Source of the DNA: Galeopsis tetrahit
Lineage: Eukaryota; Streptophyta; Magnoliopsida; Lamiales; Lamiaceae
Reading direction: 5' to 3'
Length of the DNA stretch: 64,000 nucleotides
Assembly: GCA_963675135.1 (NCBI GenBank)
Contig: OY776133.1
Location: forward strand, 36,109,494-36,173,493
Position 1 is the stretch's first letter, and every line of letters starts with the position of its first letter. Below the pieces are notes generated by a model that saw only the letters and a list, made by a program, of their open reading frames with translations, searched no databases and was not told where the DNA came from. Below, in pieces: positions 10,961 through 21,700 of the stretch. The position numbers and the translations under genes are program-made.

Positions 10961-11414
10961 GTAGGTTGATATTTAATAATTTTGTTGATTACATTCTTTC
11001 TTTCTGTTTAATATATGTTTTCATTATTCTTTTCTTAGGTTTTTAACAATTTGCATAATACGAAATTGTTCTTACTAATGCACTATACAAAAGTAAATAG
11101 CCTCCTTTACTAAATTAGTTAATATTTATGGTACTTCTGCATAAGTCTTTGAAAAATATTGTAGCTATAAGTGGCACTATAAATAGTCATGATATGCAGC
11201 AGAACAGTCAAAAGTGTAACCATTTAAATATCAAATGCCTTAAAATGATAATCTCTTTAGAAGATTTTATGTTTCTATTCTTAATTTGCCTCTGATTGAA
11301 AATTTTGTCAGTCCTTACACTTTGTATTGTTGTTTAAACTTCTCTTGGACATTCAGAATTTTGACAGTTTTAAGTTTAATAGAAACTTACTTAACAAATC
11401 ATTTAATCTGGCAG

Positions 11415-11444
11415 TCTATTGCAAAAAGGAATTGAGGAGGAAAT
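11415..11444 (+). pseudogene. 5' part of a host exon split by LTR1
   Basis: Begins after the acceptor GGCAG (11410-11414). In one frame it encodes LLQKGIEEE and continues without a stop in the sequence on the far side of LTR1 (36927-36984). The five bases before the LTR (GAAAT) match the five after it (AAAAT) at four positions, consistent with a 5-bp target duplication with one mutation. Confidence 0.55.
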
Positions 11445-12174
11445 TGTTGGGATATTCTATATCCTTATGTATGTATTGATAAACCAAATATACTTGTAAT
11501 AGGATAAAATGTATTGTATAGACAACTTCATCATTCATCTTGTAATAGATTAGGATATGGTCATATCAGCAGTGTTGGAAGCTAGCTGGTATAGAGGAGA
11601 AACGCGCACAAGCTCAAGATGAGAAGAGCTGAAGACCAGCAGAGAGAATCAGATGAGTCAAACTCACCCGATGATCAGAAGAGTAAATCAGATGAGTGGA
11701 ACTCACCTGATGTTCAGCTGAGTATGATCAGTTGAGGCAAGATCAGCTGAGTAAAGCCAAACATAGCTGAGACAAAGTCTGCTTGACTAACCAAATAAAT
11801 CTACACAACTAAGGAAACAATCAAAGCTGCTAATTGTCAAGATCAGATGAGTAAATCAGCTGAGATTAAGTCTTCTGTTCTTTGAATTGAGAAGTCACAT
11901 CAGAGCTGACGTGGACCTATGAGAAGACAACAACATACATCTAGATCCTGACAAAGCACAGTACTCAAAGGACTGGAAAGTTAATGGAGAATTAATTATT
12001 ACCAACCAACGGTAATAATTAATAGACTTCTACCTAAAGATTGCTTTCCTGAAACAGAGGGATTTGAAGATATCATCCAACGGTAATATCTCAAAATCCC
12101 ATCTATAAATATGAGTTCAAATCATAACTCATGAGTGGGCAAGAGTGTGTGTGAGAAAGGATGCAAAGGCAGAG
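11445..12174 (+). repeat. Solo LTR1, left part (interrupted by element A)
   Basis: Starts TGTTGGGATATTC and continues at 35974-36921, ending GGGACCAACA; total about 1678 bp without the insertion. A TATA box (TATAAATA, 12104-12111) lies 64 bp before the insertion point of element A. No internal region or second LTR of this family is present, so LTR1 is a solo LTR left by LTR-LTR recombination, later used as target by element A. TG...CA ends and 5-bp TSD fit a copia-type LTR. Confidence 0.8.
12104..12111 (+). promoter_or_regulatory. TATA box of solo LTR1
   Basis: CTATAAATATG in the + orientation of LTR1, the expected promoter position. Element A is inserted 64 bp downstream, so transcription from here would run straight into A in antisense. 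Confidence 0.5.
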
Positions 12175-13493
12175 TGTAGGTCCCTAGTTGAGTTAATAAT
12201 ATTGAGTAAGCTAGTGAAAATGTCTAGAGGGGGGTGAATAGACTTTTCAAAAATCTTTGAATATATCAGAATACGAATGCAGAATATCAGAATTACAATG
12301 AGCCCAATCAAGTTTATACTCAACTAAATTCGCGAACTTCTGTCTGAACACTCTACTAGTCTTGTTCAGATATGTAATTCAATCAATTAAACAGTTAATC
12401 AATCAAACACAAATAAAACAGTAAAGTAAAACAAACACGAGATTTATAGTGGTTCGACAACTTGTCTACATCCACTCTCACAAACCCAGTTGTGATATTC
12501 TTATTAACTCGTCCAATAGAGTAATGTATTCTTGTAGTTTTAAGTTCCAAGAAATAAGACTTAGATCTTCTCGATAACACTACCAAGTGCTTCTTCGATC
12601 TAACTAGCTATTTAACAAGCAACTAGCAACTTGAAACAAAAATAAACTTCTCTTTGTTCAGTAGTAGCCTTCTGAATTTCTTCACTTGTCTTGTAGCTTC
12701 ACTTTCTGAACTTCACAACTCTGAGAGTTTGTTTGCTTCTTGAATGCTTCGTAAATTCTCTTCACTTGAGTATAGAATGTCAGTGTATCAGTAGTCTTTA
12801 ATCGTTCAATACCTTGGGGTATTTATAGACTTCCAATTTCAAGAACATTCTGTTATGTAACTAACTTTTCTTGAAAACTGATTTCTAACTTCTCCTTCTT
12901 ATCCTTCCACGCGTTTCTTTAATTAATTAGTTATTCCATAACTAACTCTTCAATCTTTATCTTCACACGCGTTTTAATAACTAACTTCTTTCTTCTTGTC
13001 TTGTTGCGCACCTGTCTTGCCTGGTTTCAACACTTAGACAAATTTTGAGTCTTCTTCTTACTCATCTTGTCTTGCGCAGGTCTTCTTCTGTAGACTTCAA
13101 TAGAACATTAATCTAGTCCTATCATCTAATCTTAACAAGACTATTACATTACTTTAAGCTTTATAACATAGCTTAGTCAACTTAAGATCTATACAATTAA
13201 TATAAACGAATACAAACGAAACATTATGAGCTTCTATACAACTTGAATAGCTCAGTATAAATCCTAAACTCATATACACAAAGTACTTATAAAACGTACT
13301 TATCTTTTGAACTTTAAACTTTTCTTTTAAACTTATACTTGTCTTGTGAACTCTACTGATCTGCTCAAGACGACTTCCATAACTAGACTATATCAGTCAA
13401 CACTTAGAAAATATTCAAGTCTACTTTTGGCTTATCAAAACTCATCTTATTTTTTCATCATTTAGGACTTGTCTTAGGATTCACATCCCAACA
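12175..13493 (-). repeat. 3' LTR of element A (1319 bp)
   Basis: TGTAGGTCCC...CATCCCAACA on the + strand. Nearly identical to 34649-35973 apart from about 26 substitutions and small indels (for example an extra CTTGT unit in the right copy). A TATA box (minus strand TATAAATA) lies at 12820-12827. Confidence 0.95.
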
Positions 13494-13508
13494 ATTTCCC
13501 CCTTTTTG
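13494..13508 (-). other. Polypurine tract of element A
   Basis: On the minus strand AAAAAGGGGGAAAT immediately precedes the LTR start TGTTGGGAT; this primes plus-strand DNA. The same tract occurs at 41306-41320 and 43924-43938. Confidence 0.85.
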
Positions 13509-13662
13509 ATGAAGCCAAAACTACTTGAATCTTTTCACAATAGTAGACTAGTTAAGTAGTTATCTTGTCTTTAATCATCAAAAGTGTTATCTTTTCATTC
13601 ATTCAAAATAAGATCAGTAGATTACAATACTAAATCAAAAATAAAAAGAACTAAGTAAAGAA

Positions 13663-14229
13663 CTAATCAGTAATGTTATCTCCTTCTAGATTTGGAACAC
13701 AAAAAGCATCGAGGAGTCTTCTATGGATCTCTGAAATATGATCTTCATTCTCGATCTTCTCCTTGTCTAGCACCTCTTCTTCGAACTTCTTGATCTTGTT
13801 GAAGTCGATTCTCTTTCCAGAACTTAGCATAGGTGTAGTTCATTTAGGATAAATCGGCACCAAAATGTTAAAGTTCACAGCAGCTGCAATCCTCATGATC
13901 AAGTTCCACAGCATCTGATCTTCTACCTCCATGAACTTGTCAAAAATTGCATATAGCCCTTCCTTGCTGTCTTCATTACCAAACTTACGAATGATCCAGT
14001 GATCAAGCTCCCACTTCAACTTGACTTTGAACAATGCATCTCGATGTTCATTATCAATGAAGTTGTCTATGAAAGCATCTTCGATCTCATCTGGATTTGC
14101 CTTCAACTTCTGCAATCTTCGAATATGCTTGCCAACTTTCTTCTTACTAGCATAATGCGAATCATCTATCTTCTGCTTCTTCACAGTTGCAGTCTCATCT
14201 TCAGCTTTAGGATCTTCTATAATAAGCTT
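13663..14229 (-). pseudogene. ORF3 of element A, C-terminal part
   Basis: Encodes the C-terminal block of ORF3, from the region before KKQKIDDSHYASKKK to a stop at 13663-13665. It matches residues of about 960-1140 of the intact ORF3 at 44118-47540, including WELDHWIIRKFG and NFNILVP. A TGA (13840-13842) stands where the intact copies have Trp (PKW). The rest of the gene lies at 23037-25953 on the other side of the Athila-like insertion. Function unknown; see the intact copy. Confidence 0.85.
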
Positions 14230-15884
14230 CTGATTAGTGTGAAAATTGCTTGAAATTCATGGATTTAATTTGCATAATTTTATAAGATTTTGTGCATTAT
14301 TTATACTAATTTGACTCATTGCTCTTGATTTGGAGAAAGGTGGTGTTTTGTTTATTTTATAGGAAAATGAGCATTTTTGGAGCAAAACACGCCTCGATAA
14401 TATTGTAGAGTCGATCAAAGGAATAAATCGAGAAACACAAAATTGGAAAAAGAAAAGAAAAAGAATAATGAGCTGCAATTGAGCACATTATTCAATTGAT
14501 GAAGAAAGGCCCAATCTTACAAACACATGGCCCATTTCACTCATTTCAGCCAAGCTTAGCAATTAAAATTGCAAAAAGCCCAGGGCCCACCTCCTTACCC
14601 ATTCGCGTACACACAATGGAAGCATGCAACCTTTGACCATAATTTCATCACTTTGAGCGGCCCAATACGAAATTGAATAGAAGCAAGTAGCTGAAATATT
14701 TTAATACCAGGCCCATTTAATTATATTGGAAGAGGCCCAAGCTGCCATTGAATAAAATGAAAGGGGCATTGACACACGCAGGGGGATTGGCGAGAAACAG
14801 AGGGCACGCGACTATCGGGGGAGAAGTCTCTTCTCCTCCCCCACCCATCCACTCAATAGATTAGTTTAATTTGTTCTTCCATTTCATAGATAGATTTCAA
14901 TTTAATATTTCATTTTATTGTTTGTGAGATTGAAGCATTTGAAGACCTAAGATGATATTTTTCCATTATTGCAAATTTAATTTAGTAATTTCAATTTCAT
15001 TCATGTTTTGTAGTTTAATTTACATAAGTTTTATTCTAGTTGTCAATTTAGACATGGGCTAATCCTTAATTGCCTTGAGTGTTGATGTTTTGATGATAAT
15101 TTAGAGTAATTGTGGATTAATTGCATGATTAGCTTAGAATTTGGGTGTTTATGTTTTTAGAGTTGTAATTTGATTGATTCATTTGGTTGATCAACCCTAT
15201 TAGCGAGCATGTTCGATTATATTTATTGCAACGAGAGTTGGGTAGCATGATTGGGAGTGTGAGTGTGAGCTTTGGTCAATTGAATAGAAGTTAATTAGTA
15301 ATTAGTTAACCGAGAGGAGGTTAATGGCTAGACCGACAACTTTAGACATTAAACAAATAGAGGTCGTCTAGGAGTTTGGTGAGAGGGAGTTTCATAAGCA
15401 TTAGTAACCGTGTTGAAAGTGCTTATGCAACACTATCTTAGGAGCTTATGGTATTTGGTTAGATCCTATAATTGCTAATCAATGCACGATGTTGACCTAT
15501 GCCTTTCGAGGGGGTTTACTCACACATGTGATAGCCTTTAGCTTAACCCGAATTCTTAGTAAAATCATGTAATTAGTTCACTAGTTCACTTAATTGCTCA
15601 CAAAACGGATACACCCGAGGCAATACTTTCCCACCTTGCATTTTCATTATTGAGAGTTAGTTTAGTTGTTTGCATTAGTTGTTTATTTTCTTAATTGATA
15701 TTAGCTTTATCCTCCTATTTAGCTTCTATAACACCATTTTAACTTATAGTTTTGGGGCTCCACGCTCTCTCTAGGTCCTTGGAACGAATATCTACTTGGT
15801 ATACTTATCATACTACTATCGAACCCATACGCTTGTGGGGATCGTATAGTTGTTGAAAACTTATCTAAAAATACGAACAAGTCA
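14230..15884 (+). repeat. 5' LTR of the Athila-like element (1655 bp)
   Basis: Begins TGATTAGTGTGAAAATTGC and ends ACGAACAAGTCA. It differs from the right LTR (less its two insertions, about 1652 bp) at roughly 20 positions by hand count, about 1.2%. Confidence 0.93.
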
Positions 15885-15885
15885 A

Positions 15886-15902
15886 TGGCGCGCTGCCGGG
15901 GA
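15886..15902 (+). other. Primer binding site, tRNA-Asp-like
   Basis: TGGCGCGCTGCCGGGGA lies one base after the LTR. It closely resembles the Athila/Tat site TGGCGCCGTTGCCGGGGA, complementary to tRNA-Asp, with a few mismatches. Confidence 0.75.
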
Positions 15903-16032
15903 TCTAGTTGAGAGTCTTACGTGGGACTTGAAACTTGTTGAGTGGTGTTAGTAGTAGCATTTAATTTTTCTTATTTTGTTTTCTTTGAATTTGATACTTT
16001 GCTTTCTTGTAGGTGTGAACTTAATCGACTAG

Positions 16033-17136
16033 ATGGATGGATATAATCAATACCAGTGGAATCATTGTTATGATCAACGTGGCATGATTTATCCTCCACA
16101 ACATGGAGATGTGAGCTACGATGATTTGAGGAACTTTGATCACCAATATCAAATGCAACAAGTTCCCTCCTATTTTCAAGATTGGAGGAATGAAGAAGCA
16201 TCACCTCCTCCTCAAGGATATTACCCTCCACCTCCACATCAATACCCTCCTCCTCAACACTTTGATCCACATTGTTCATATCCTCCTCCACCACCTGAAG
16301 AGCTATATTGTCCATCTCCTCCTCCACCTATGGAGGAACCTTGTTTTGAATCCCATTGAGCTTCAGAAGAAAATTGGTATAATAGTGAGAGAAGCTTTGA
16401 GTACGATCATCAAATGCAACTAGCTTCCTCTCATTATCAATATCAAGAGTGGGGAAGCAATGAGGGTAGGACTACTACCGAAGAGTTAATTGCACACATG
16501 ATGGAGAGGATGGATGCACATGATAAGAGAATGGATGCAAGTGAGAAGAAATGCGAAGCAACCGACTCCATCCTTGCTCAACTTATGAGTAATCAAAAAT
16601 CAACCGACTCCATCCTTTCTCAATTTCTGAGTAGTCAAAAATCGATGGAATTCCAACTTGGACAATTGGCCATCGCCGTGAAAAAAATGCAAGAAGAGGA
16701 GAACTCAAGTGAGGAGAGTGGAGATTACAAGCTCTTTGACAAAAGAGATGAAGAGGGATGTCCTTTGATGGACATGAGCTACAAGGAACAAGAAGATCTC
16801 GAAGCACAAAAAGACGAGTTGAAGAGCGAAATGAGCATTTCTAAACCTTTAAACTCTTCAATTTACTCTTTATTTGATATTAATGCTTCTATTGATTTTA
16901 TTTTGCCTATTGATCACTTTGATCCAAAGAAAGATCTTGAAAAGAGTTTGGGCATCTTTGGAGGAGAACAATGGAAAAGGACGATGTGGAAAGAGCAAGA
17001 GGAAGGCCAATTGATGAGAGTATGGAAGAAACATATGGATGATTGGTCTTCCATTCATGAGAGCCTTCTTGAGTTTGAAGCTCAAAGGTTGAAATACAAT
17101 GGGAAGGAGGACCGATATCCATGGCCTTTCCGATGA
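16033..17136 (+). pseudogene. Gag-like protein of the Athila-like element, one in-frame stop
   Basis: One reading frame of 368 codons, interrupted only by a TGA at 16357-16359. The N-terminal ~110 residues are Tyr/Gln/Pro-rich with PPPPHQYPPPQH. The part after the stop repeats the N-terminal pattern (YDHQMQ...YQYQEW echoes FDHQYQ...YFQDW). It then has a heptad-like segment (MMERMDAHDKRMDASEKK, repeated TDSILAQL/TDSILSQF) and LGQLAIAVKKMQEEE, reminiscent of the linker in Athila-type Gag. No zinc knuckle and no pol domains are present. It may be a co-assembly protein rather than a full Gag. The remaining interior (17137-18752) is non-coding. Start chosen at the first ATG of the open frame. Confidence 0.7.
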
Positions 17137-17183
17137 GTTCTTTTATTTCCGTCCGGCTTAAAGACGTTAAACTTAGCGCTAAA

Positions 17184-17197
17184 TGGGAGGCAACCCA
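17184..17197 (+). other. Conserved TGGG-CCCA hairpin of Athila-type elements
   Basis: TGGGAGGCAACCCA directly downstream of the gag-like frame and after TTAGCGCTAAA. The same motif is typical of Athila/Tat elements downstream of their coding region, in my knowledge of the group. The stem is TGGG/CCCA. Confidence 0.55.
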
Positions 17198-18722
17198 TTC
17201 TTTATTGCTTTCTTTTATTTTTAGATTTGTAGCTTGTTTGATCTTTTGTTTAGTTTTTGTTTTGTAGGTTGAGTGTTGTGTTGGTGGTCAAGGATGAGAG
17301 ATACGCATGGTGGAGCTCAAGGGTAGTGGTGCTTCGGTGCTAAAGGTCCAATGGACAATTGGTGACGATAGCTTGCTTCTTTGGTGAGCTTGGTTGGTGG
17401 TAAAATTCTAACGTAACACACTCATTCTCAAACTTTGCATTCAACTAGATAGTTTCATTTAAGTTTGGGAGAGATTTTGTGTGTTTACCTTCATTTATAT
17501 TGCACCGTTGTTCCTAGTTTTGGTGATTGAGATATCTTGTGGATTGTTGGTATTTGAAGCTTAATTGATGGTGATTGTTGGTTTTTGAAATTTGGTTGAG
17601 CTTATTGGTATTGATTGATGCTTGCATGTTCACTTGATTATGTAAAGATTTGTGTTTGATTTTGTGCTCTTAATTCATGATTAGACAAGCTTGTGAGCTT
17701 TAGAGCCTTTAGACGTTTTCATATATTATGGTCTAATTTCCTTCTTGTGAGTATCATTCATGCTTGTGTGCTCTAGAACTTGCCAATTGTCTTGTTTGAG
17801 GCTACTATTTGTGTGAGATCTTTGGAAGTGATATAAGGCCATCTTTGTTTTGAATAGTCACTTGGCCAAATTTTCCACACCAAATGAAATTTTTCCGTAG
17901 TTAGCCACTTTGAGCCTATTGACTTATATTCTTTGGCAACCTACATATTTAGCCCATTGTCCATCTTGTATGAGCCTAATTTTCCCTATGAACTAGTGGA
18001 GCTTGAATGTTGACAATGAGGTTGAATTGAGTAAATGTGAATTTGGTGGATTGTTTGGTTGGAAAGTGAAAAGATTGAAAAGAAAAAAATTGAGAAAAGA
18101 TGAATTGTGAGTTGTGCATAAAAAAAGATTGAGTTGATGAGAAAAGGAAAAAATGAAAAATCTCTTGTGCACAAGAATTTGGTAAAGCTTGAAGTTCAAA
18201 AGTGTTGATTGGTTGATGGTGAGGAATGAGCTTAAAAAGAAAAGGAGCAAGTAAATTGTGTGGGATGTAGAACTTTGAGTTGCAACTTGATCAATTGCAA
18301 CTTTCCTTTTTGCTCCACTAGTTTATGAGTTACTTTATCCAAACTTTCTCTACCCTAACCAAATAGCCTACATTACAACCAAATGTGAAGTCCTTATTGA
18401 TTCATTGATTGAACATTTTCATGTGGTGGAGAACTTAGACATGTGTCAAGCATATGGTAGTGCACTTGTGTGATTTGATGTTGAGAGCATACATTTCCTT
18501 GATTTACACTTTGAGTGGTGAGTGATACACTTACTTATGAGGATATTGTGAATTGAGCACTTAATCTTGCATGGAATTGAACATAGCTTGTGAACTTGCT
18601 TGTTTATTTTTCTATCTCAAAGCTTGATTGAATTGATGGATCTTGACAATCACTTATTCTATTTTGGCTTGAATGAATTCCTTCACAATTCTCCCACTTG
18701 TTCTATTTTCTTTCGTTGCTCA
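17198..18722 (+). other. Non-coding 3' interior of the Athila-like element
   Basis: About 1.5 kb, T/G-rich with many TTGATTG-like words and no open frame of note. Stops occur in all frames. This is where an autonomous element would have pol. Confidence 0.6.
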
Positions 18723-18734
18723 GGGACGAGCAAC

Positions 18735-18752
18735 ACTTTAAGTTTGGGGGGT
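18735..18752 (+). other. Polypurine tract of the Athila-like element
   Basis: TTTAAGTTTGGGGGGT ends exactly at the right LTR start (18753) and follows GGGACGAGCAACAC, the arrangement known from Athila elements. Confidence 0.8.
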
Positions 18753-19172
18753 TGATTAGTGTGAAAATTGCTTGAAATTCATGGATTTAATTTGCATAAT
18801 TTTATAGGATTTTGTGCATTATTTATACTAATTTGACTCATTGCTCTTGATTTGGAGAAAGGTGGTGTTTTGTTTATTTTATAGGAAAATGAGCATTTTT
18901 GGAGCAAAACACGCCTCGATAATATTGTAGAGTCGATCAAAGGAATAAATCGAGAAAAACAAATTTGGAAAAAGAAAAGAAAAAAATAATGAGCTGCAAT
19001 TGAGCACATTATTCAATTGATGAAGAAAGGCCCAATCTTACAAACACATAGCCCATTTCACTCATTTCAGCCAAGCTTAGCAATTAAAATTGCAAAAAGC
19101 CCAGTGCCCACTTCCTTACCCATTCGCGTACACACAATGGAAGCATGCAACCTTTGACCATAATTTCATCAC

Positions 19173-20524
19173 GGGTCTGACTATATGCACCTCCATTTCA
19201 GTTTGATGCACTCCCCCATCACTCCCCCGATTTATACACTCCTCGAATTTTAGGTCACACCTCCCCTCAAATGTCATAAATACCCCTCCTTCATTAAAAT
19301 CCTTTTACTACCCACACCCCCCAAATTCTCCATCTTTCTTCCTCCTCCATTTCTTCTTTCATCTTCTCCCCCACCCCTCACCACCACCGCCGTCGACCTA
19401 CCCCTCCACCACCCGTCGCCGGCGACGCCAGCCCCTCCCTCCCTCGCCGAGCCCGTCGCCCCCCCCTCCCTCCCTCGTCGAGCCCGTCGCCCCCCCCAAC
19501 CCCCACCGCCTGTAAAAAAAAGAAAAGAAGAAGAGATCTTGGCCGCGCGCTGCCGCCGCGGCCGTCCCCTCCCTCCCTCGCCAAGCCCGTCGCCACCCCC
19601 CCCCCCTCCCTCAAAAAAATTTCAAAAAAACTCAGCAACTAAGAAAAAATTCAAAAAACTCAGCAACTTAGAAAATTTTCAATTATTTTTTTTAATTTTC
19701 GACAAACCAGTGTCGACCATATACGTTCTCGTCGACAACAATTTGTCGACGAGAACGTATATGGTCGACACTTGTCGACGAGAACGTATATGGTCGACAC
19801 TGGTTTGTAGAATTTTTTAAAAAAAAAAAACCTTTAAAAAATCGACAATGAAATGTCGACCATATATATTCTCGTCGACACCCTATTGTCGACGAGAGTA
19901 AATATGGTCGACATTTCATTGTCGAGAAAAAAAAAAAATTCAACCATTTTAGGTCCACCAAATACATTCTCGTCGACAACAATGCATCGACGAGAATGTA
20001 TAGGGCCGATCCTGGTTTGTCGAAGAAAAGAAAAGTAAAAAAAAAAAAAAATACCTTGCTGCTGTTAGTTGGAGAGGGCGACGGAAATTGGGGGGAGGGG
20101 TGGGGGCGAGGGGTAAGTGGGTGGGGTAAGGAGAGATAGTTTTTTTTTTCTTTTCTGCTACTGTTACGGGAGGGGGAGGGTTAGGGGAGGGGGAGAGGCG
20201 ATGGGGTGGTGGAGGGGGAGGGTTAGGGGAGGGGGATTGGCGATGGGGTGGTGGAGGGGGAGGGGGAGAGGCGATGGGGGGTGGGGTGGGGTGGTGGCCG
20301 GCAATGGAGGTGGGGATGGAGAAAGAAACGGGATGGAGGTGGGGGAGGGGAAAGGAGAAAAGAAAGAGGAAGAGAGAGAGAGAGAGGGGGGAAATGAGGT
20401 GGGGTGCATCTAGTATGGTGTATATTTAATGAAGGGTATTTTAGGTTTTTTACCTATTATTTTATTAATAAAACTGAAAGGGGGAGTACATCAAACTGAA
20501 ATGGAGGTGCATATAGTCAGACCC
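19173..20524. mobile_element. Non-autonomous Mutator-like element 1
   Basis: 1352 bp with terminal inverted repeats starting GGGTCTGACTATATGCACC; the first 36 bases of both ends are identical and similarity extends to about 45 bp. A perfect 9-bp TSD TTTCATCAC flanks it (19164-19172 and 20525-20533); the other LTR shows the uninterrupted site. It has no transposase. The interior is CCCTCC-rich (19370-19610), then has three related hairpins (19698-20021), then a G-rich low-complexity block (20085-20400). Confidence 0.93.
19698..20021. repeat. Three related long hairpins inside MULE 1
   Basis: Inverted repeats built on TCGACCATATACGTTCTCG. Hairpin 1 (19698-19808) has one left arm and two tandem copies of the right arm. 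Hairpin 2 (19842-19926) has arms of about 36 bp around CACCCTA. Hairpin 3 (19949-20021) is more degenerate. They are separated by A-rich tracts, and each stem centre is an SalI-like GTCGAC. The spacing of about 110-140 bp suggests successive duplication. Confidence 0.9.
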
Positions 20525-20849
20525 TTTCATCACTTTGAGCGGCCCAATACGAAATTGAATAGAAGCAAGTAGCTGAAATATTTTAGGGCGCGGCTAAATG
20601 CACCCGGATTTCCTATGAGTACACCCACCAAATATTTTTTAAATCTTTCAGAACATGCGAATTGTCCCATATACCCCTAGGGTAAAATCTATGAAAAAAA
20701 CGAAGATGAGTACACCCACCCATTCTATTTTACATCATTATCTCCACCATCACCAAAACAAACACCATTCTTAACAAAAAAAAAAAAAACTTCAAAATTT
20801 CAACAAAAATAAACATGAAAAAATTTCCAGAACAAACATGTTAAAAAAT

Positions 20850-21180
20850 AACAAGATGTTCGAAATTTTTTCCAGAACAAACATCAAATGTTCGAAAAAA
20901 ATTCCAAAACAAACATCAAATGTTCGAAAAAAATTCCAAAACAAACACCAAATATTCGAAAAAATTTCCAAAACACATGTTCGAATTTTTTTCCAAAACA
21001 AACACAATATGTTCGAAATTTTTTTCAAAACAAACTGAATATGTTTGAAAAAAATTCCAAAACAACTCAAATTTGTTCGAAAAAAAAGATCGAACAAGAT
21101 GTTCGAATTTTTTTCCAAAACAAACACGGATTGTTCGAAATATTTTCAAAAACAAATTCAATAGGTTCGAAAATAATTCT
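20850..21180. repeat. A-rich ~30-bp tandem array in MULE 2
   Basis: About eleven units spaced 29-32 bp, each built on TGTTCGAAAAAAATTCCAAA followed by ACAAACA. The apparent Lys/Asn-rich and Phe-rich frames across it are repeat artefacts. Confidence 0.85.
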
Positions 21181-21261
21181 CAAACTTCTAAAATACCCAA
21201 ATTTTCCTAAAATTCCTAATTTTTTTAAGAAACCCTAAATTAAGAAATCAAAAAACTGACC

Positions 21262-21700
21262 TACTTGTCTTCTTCAGAGGCTGCGTCCACTGGCCGGCGA
21301 CGTGAACGGCGGCCGCTTCGCAGTGAGGATCGGCGACGACGGCCGCTTCGCACGGAGGAGGGGACGAGGGAGGAGGAGAGGGGTTGCACACACCTCCAGC
21401 GGCGGCGGCGAGCGCGCACAACTCCAGCGGCGGCGGCGAGCGCGCACAACTCCAGCGGCGGCGGCGAGCGCGCACACCTCCAGTGGCAGCGGCGGCGGCG
21501 TTTGAAGGAGGAAGGGGAGGGGGCGCGACGGCGCCCTGCGAAAGACGAGGGAGGGTTCGCGACGGCGGCCGCGTCGCTTGGTCTTCTCTTTAAACGGAGG
21601 GGTGAGGAGGTGGGCCGCAGCCGCGGCCGCCTGAAAGTGGGAGGAAGAGAGGAGGCGATGGGAGGAAGGGAGAGAGGGAGAGAGGAAAGAAATTTGGTGG
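21262..21700. repeat. GC-rich block with 28-bp tandem repeat in MULE 2
   Basis: CTCCAGCGGCGGCGGCGAGC followed by GCGCACA recurs three to four times around 21395-21490 in a GC-rich block. Codon-like periodicity gives open frames on both strands, which is usual for GGC-rich DNA. A captured gene fragment is possible but no domain is recognisable. Confidence 0.6.

Noticed and set aside
20117..20413. Glycine-rich 98-aa frame and opposing proline/serine frame
   Set aside because: Lies in a G-rich low-complexity block of MULE 1; frames arise from GGGGAGGG repeats.
20792..21238. Phe/Asn/Lys-rich frames on both strands
   Set aside because: By-product of the 30-bp A-rich tandem array in MULE 2.
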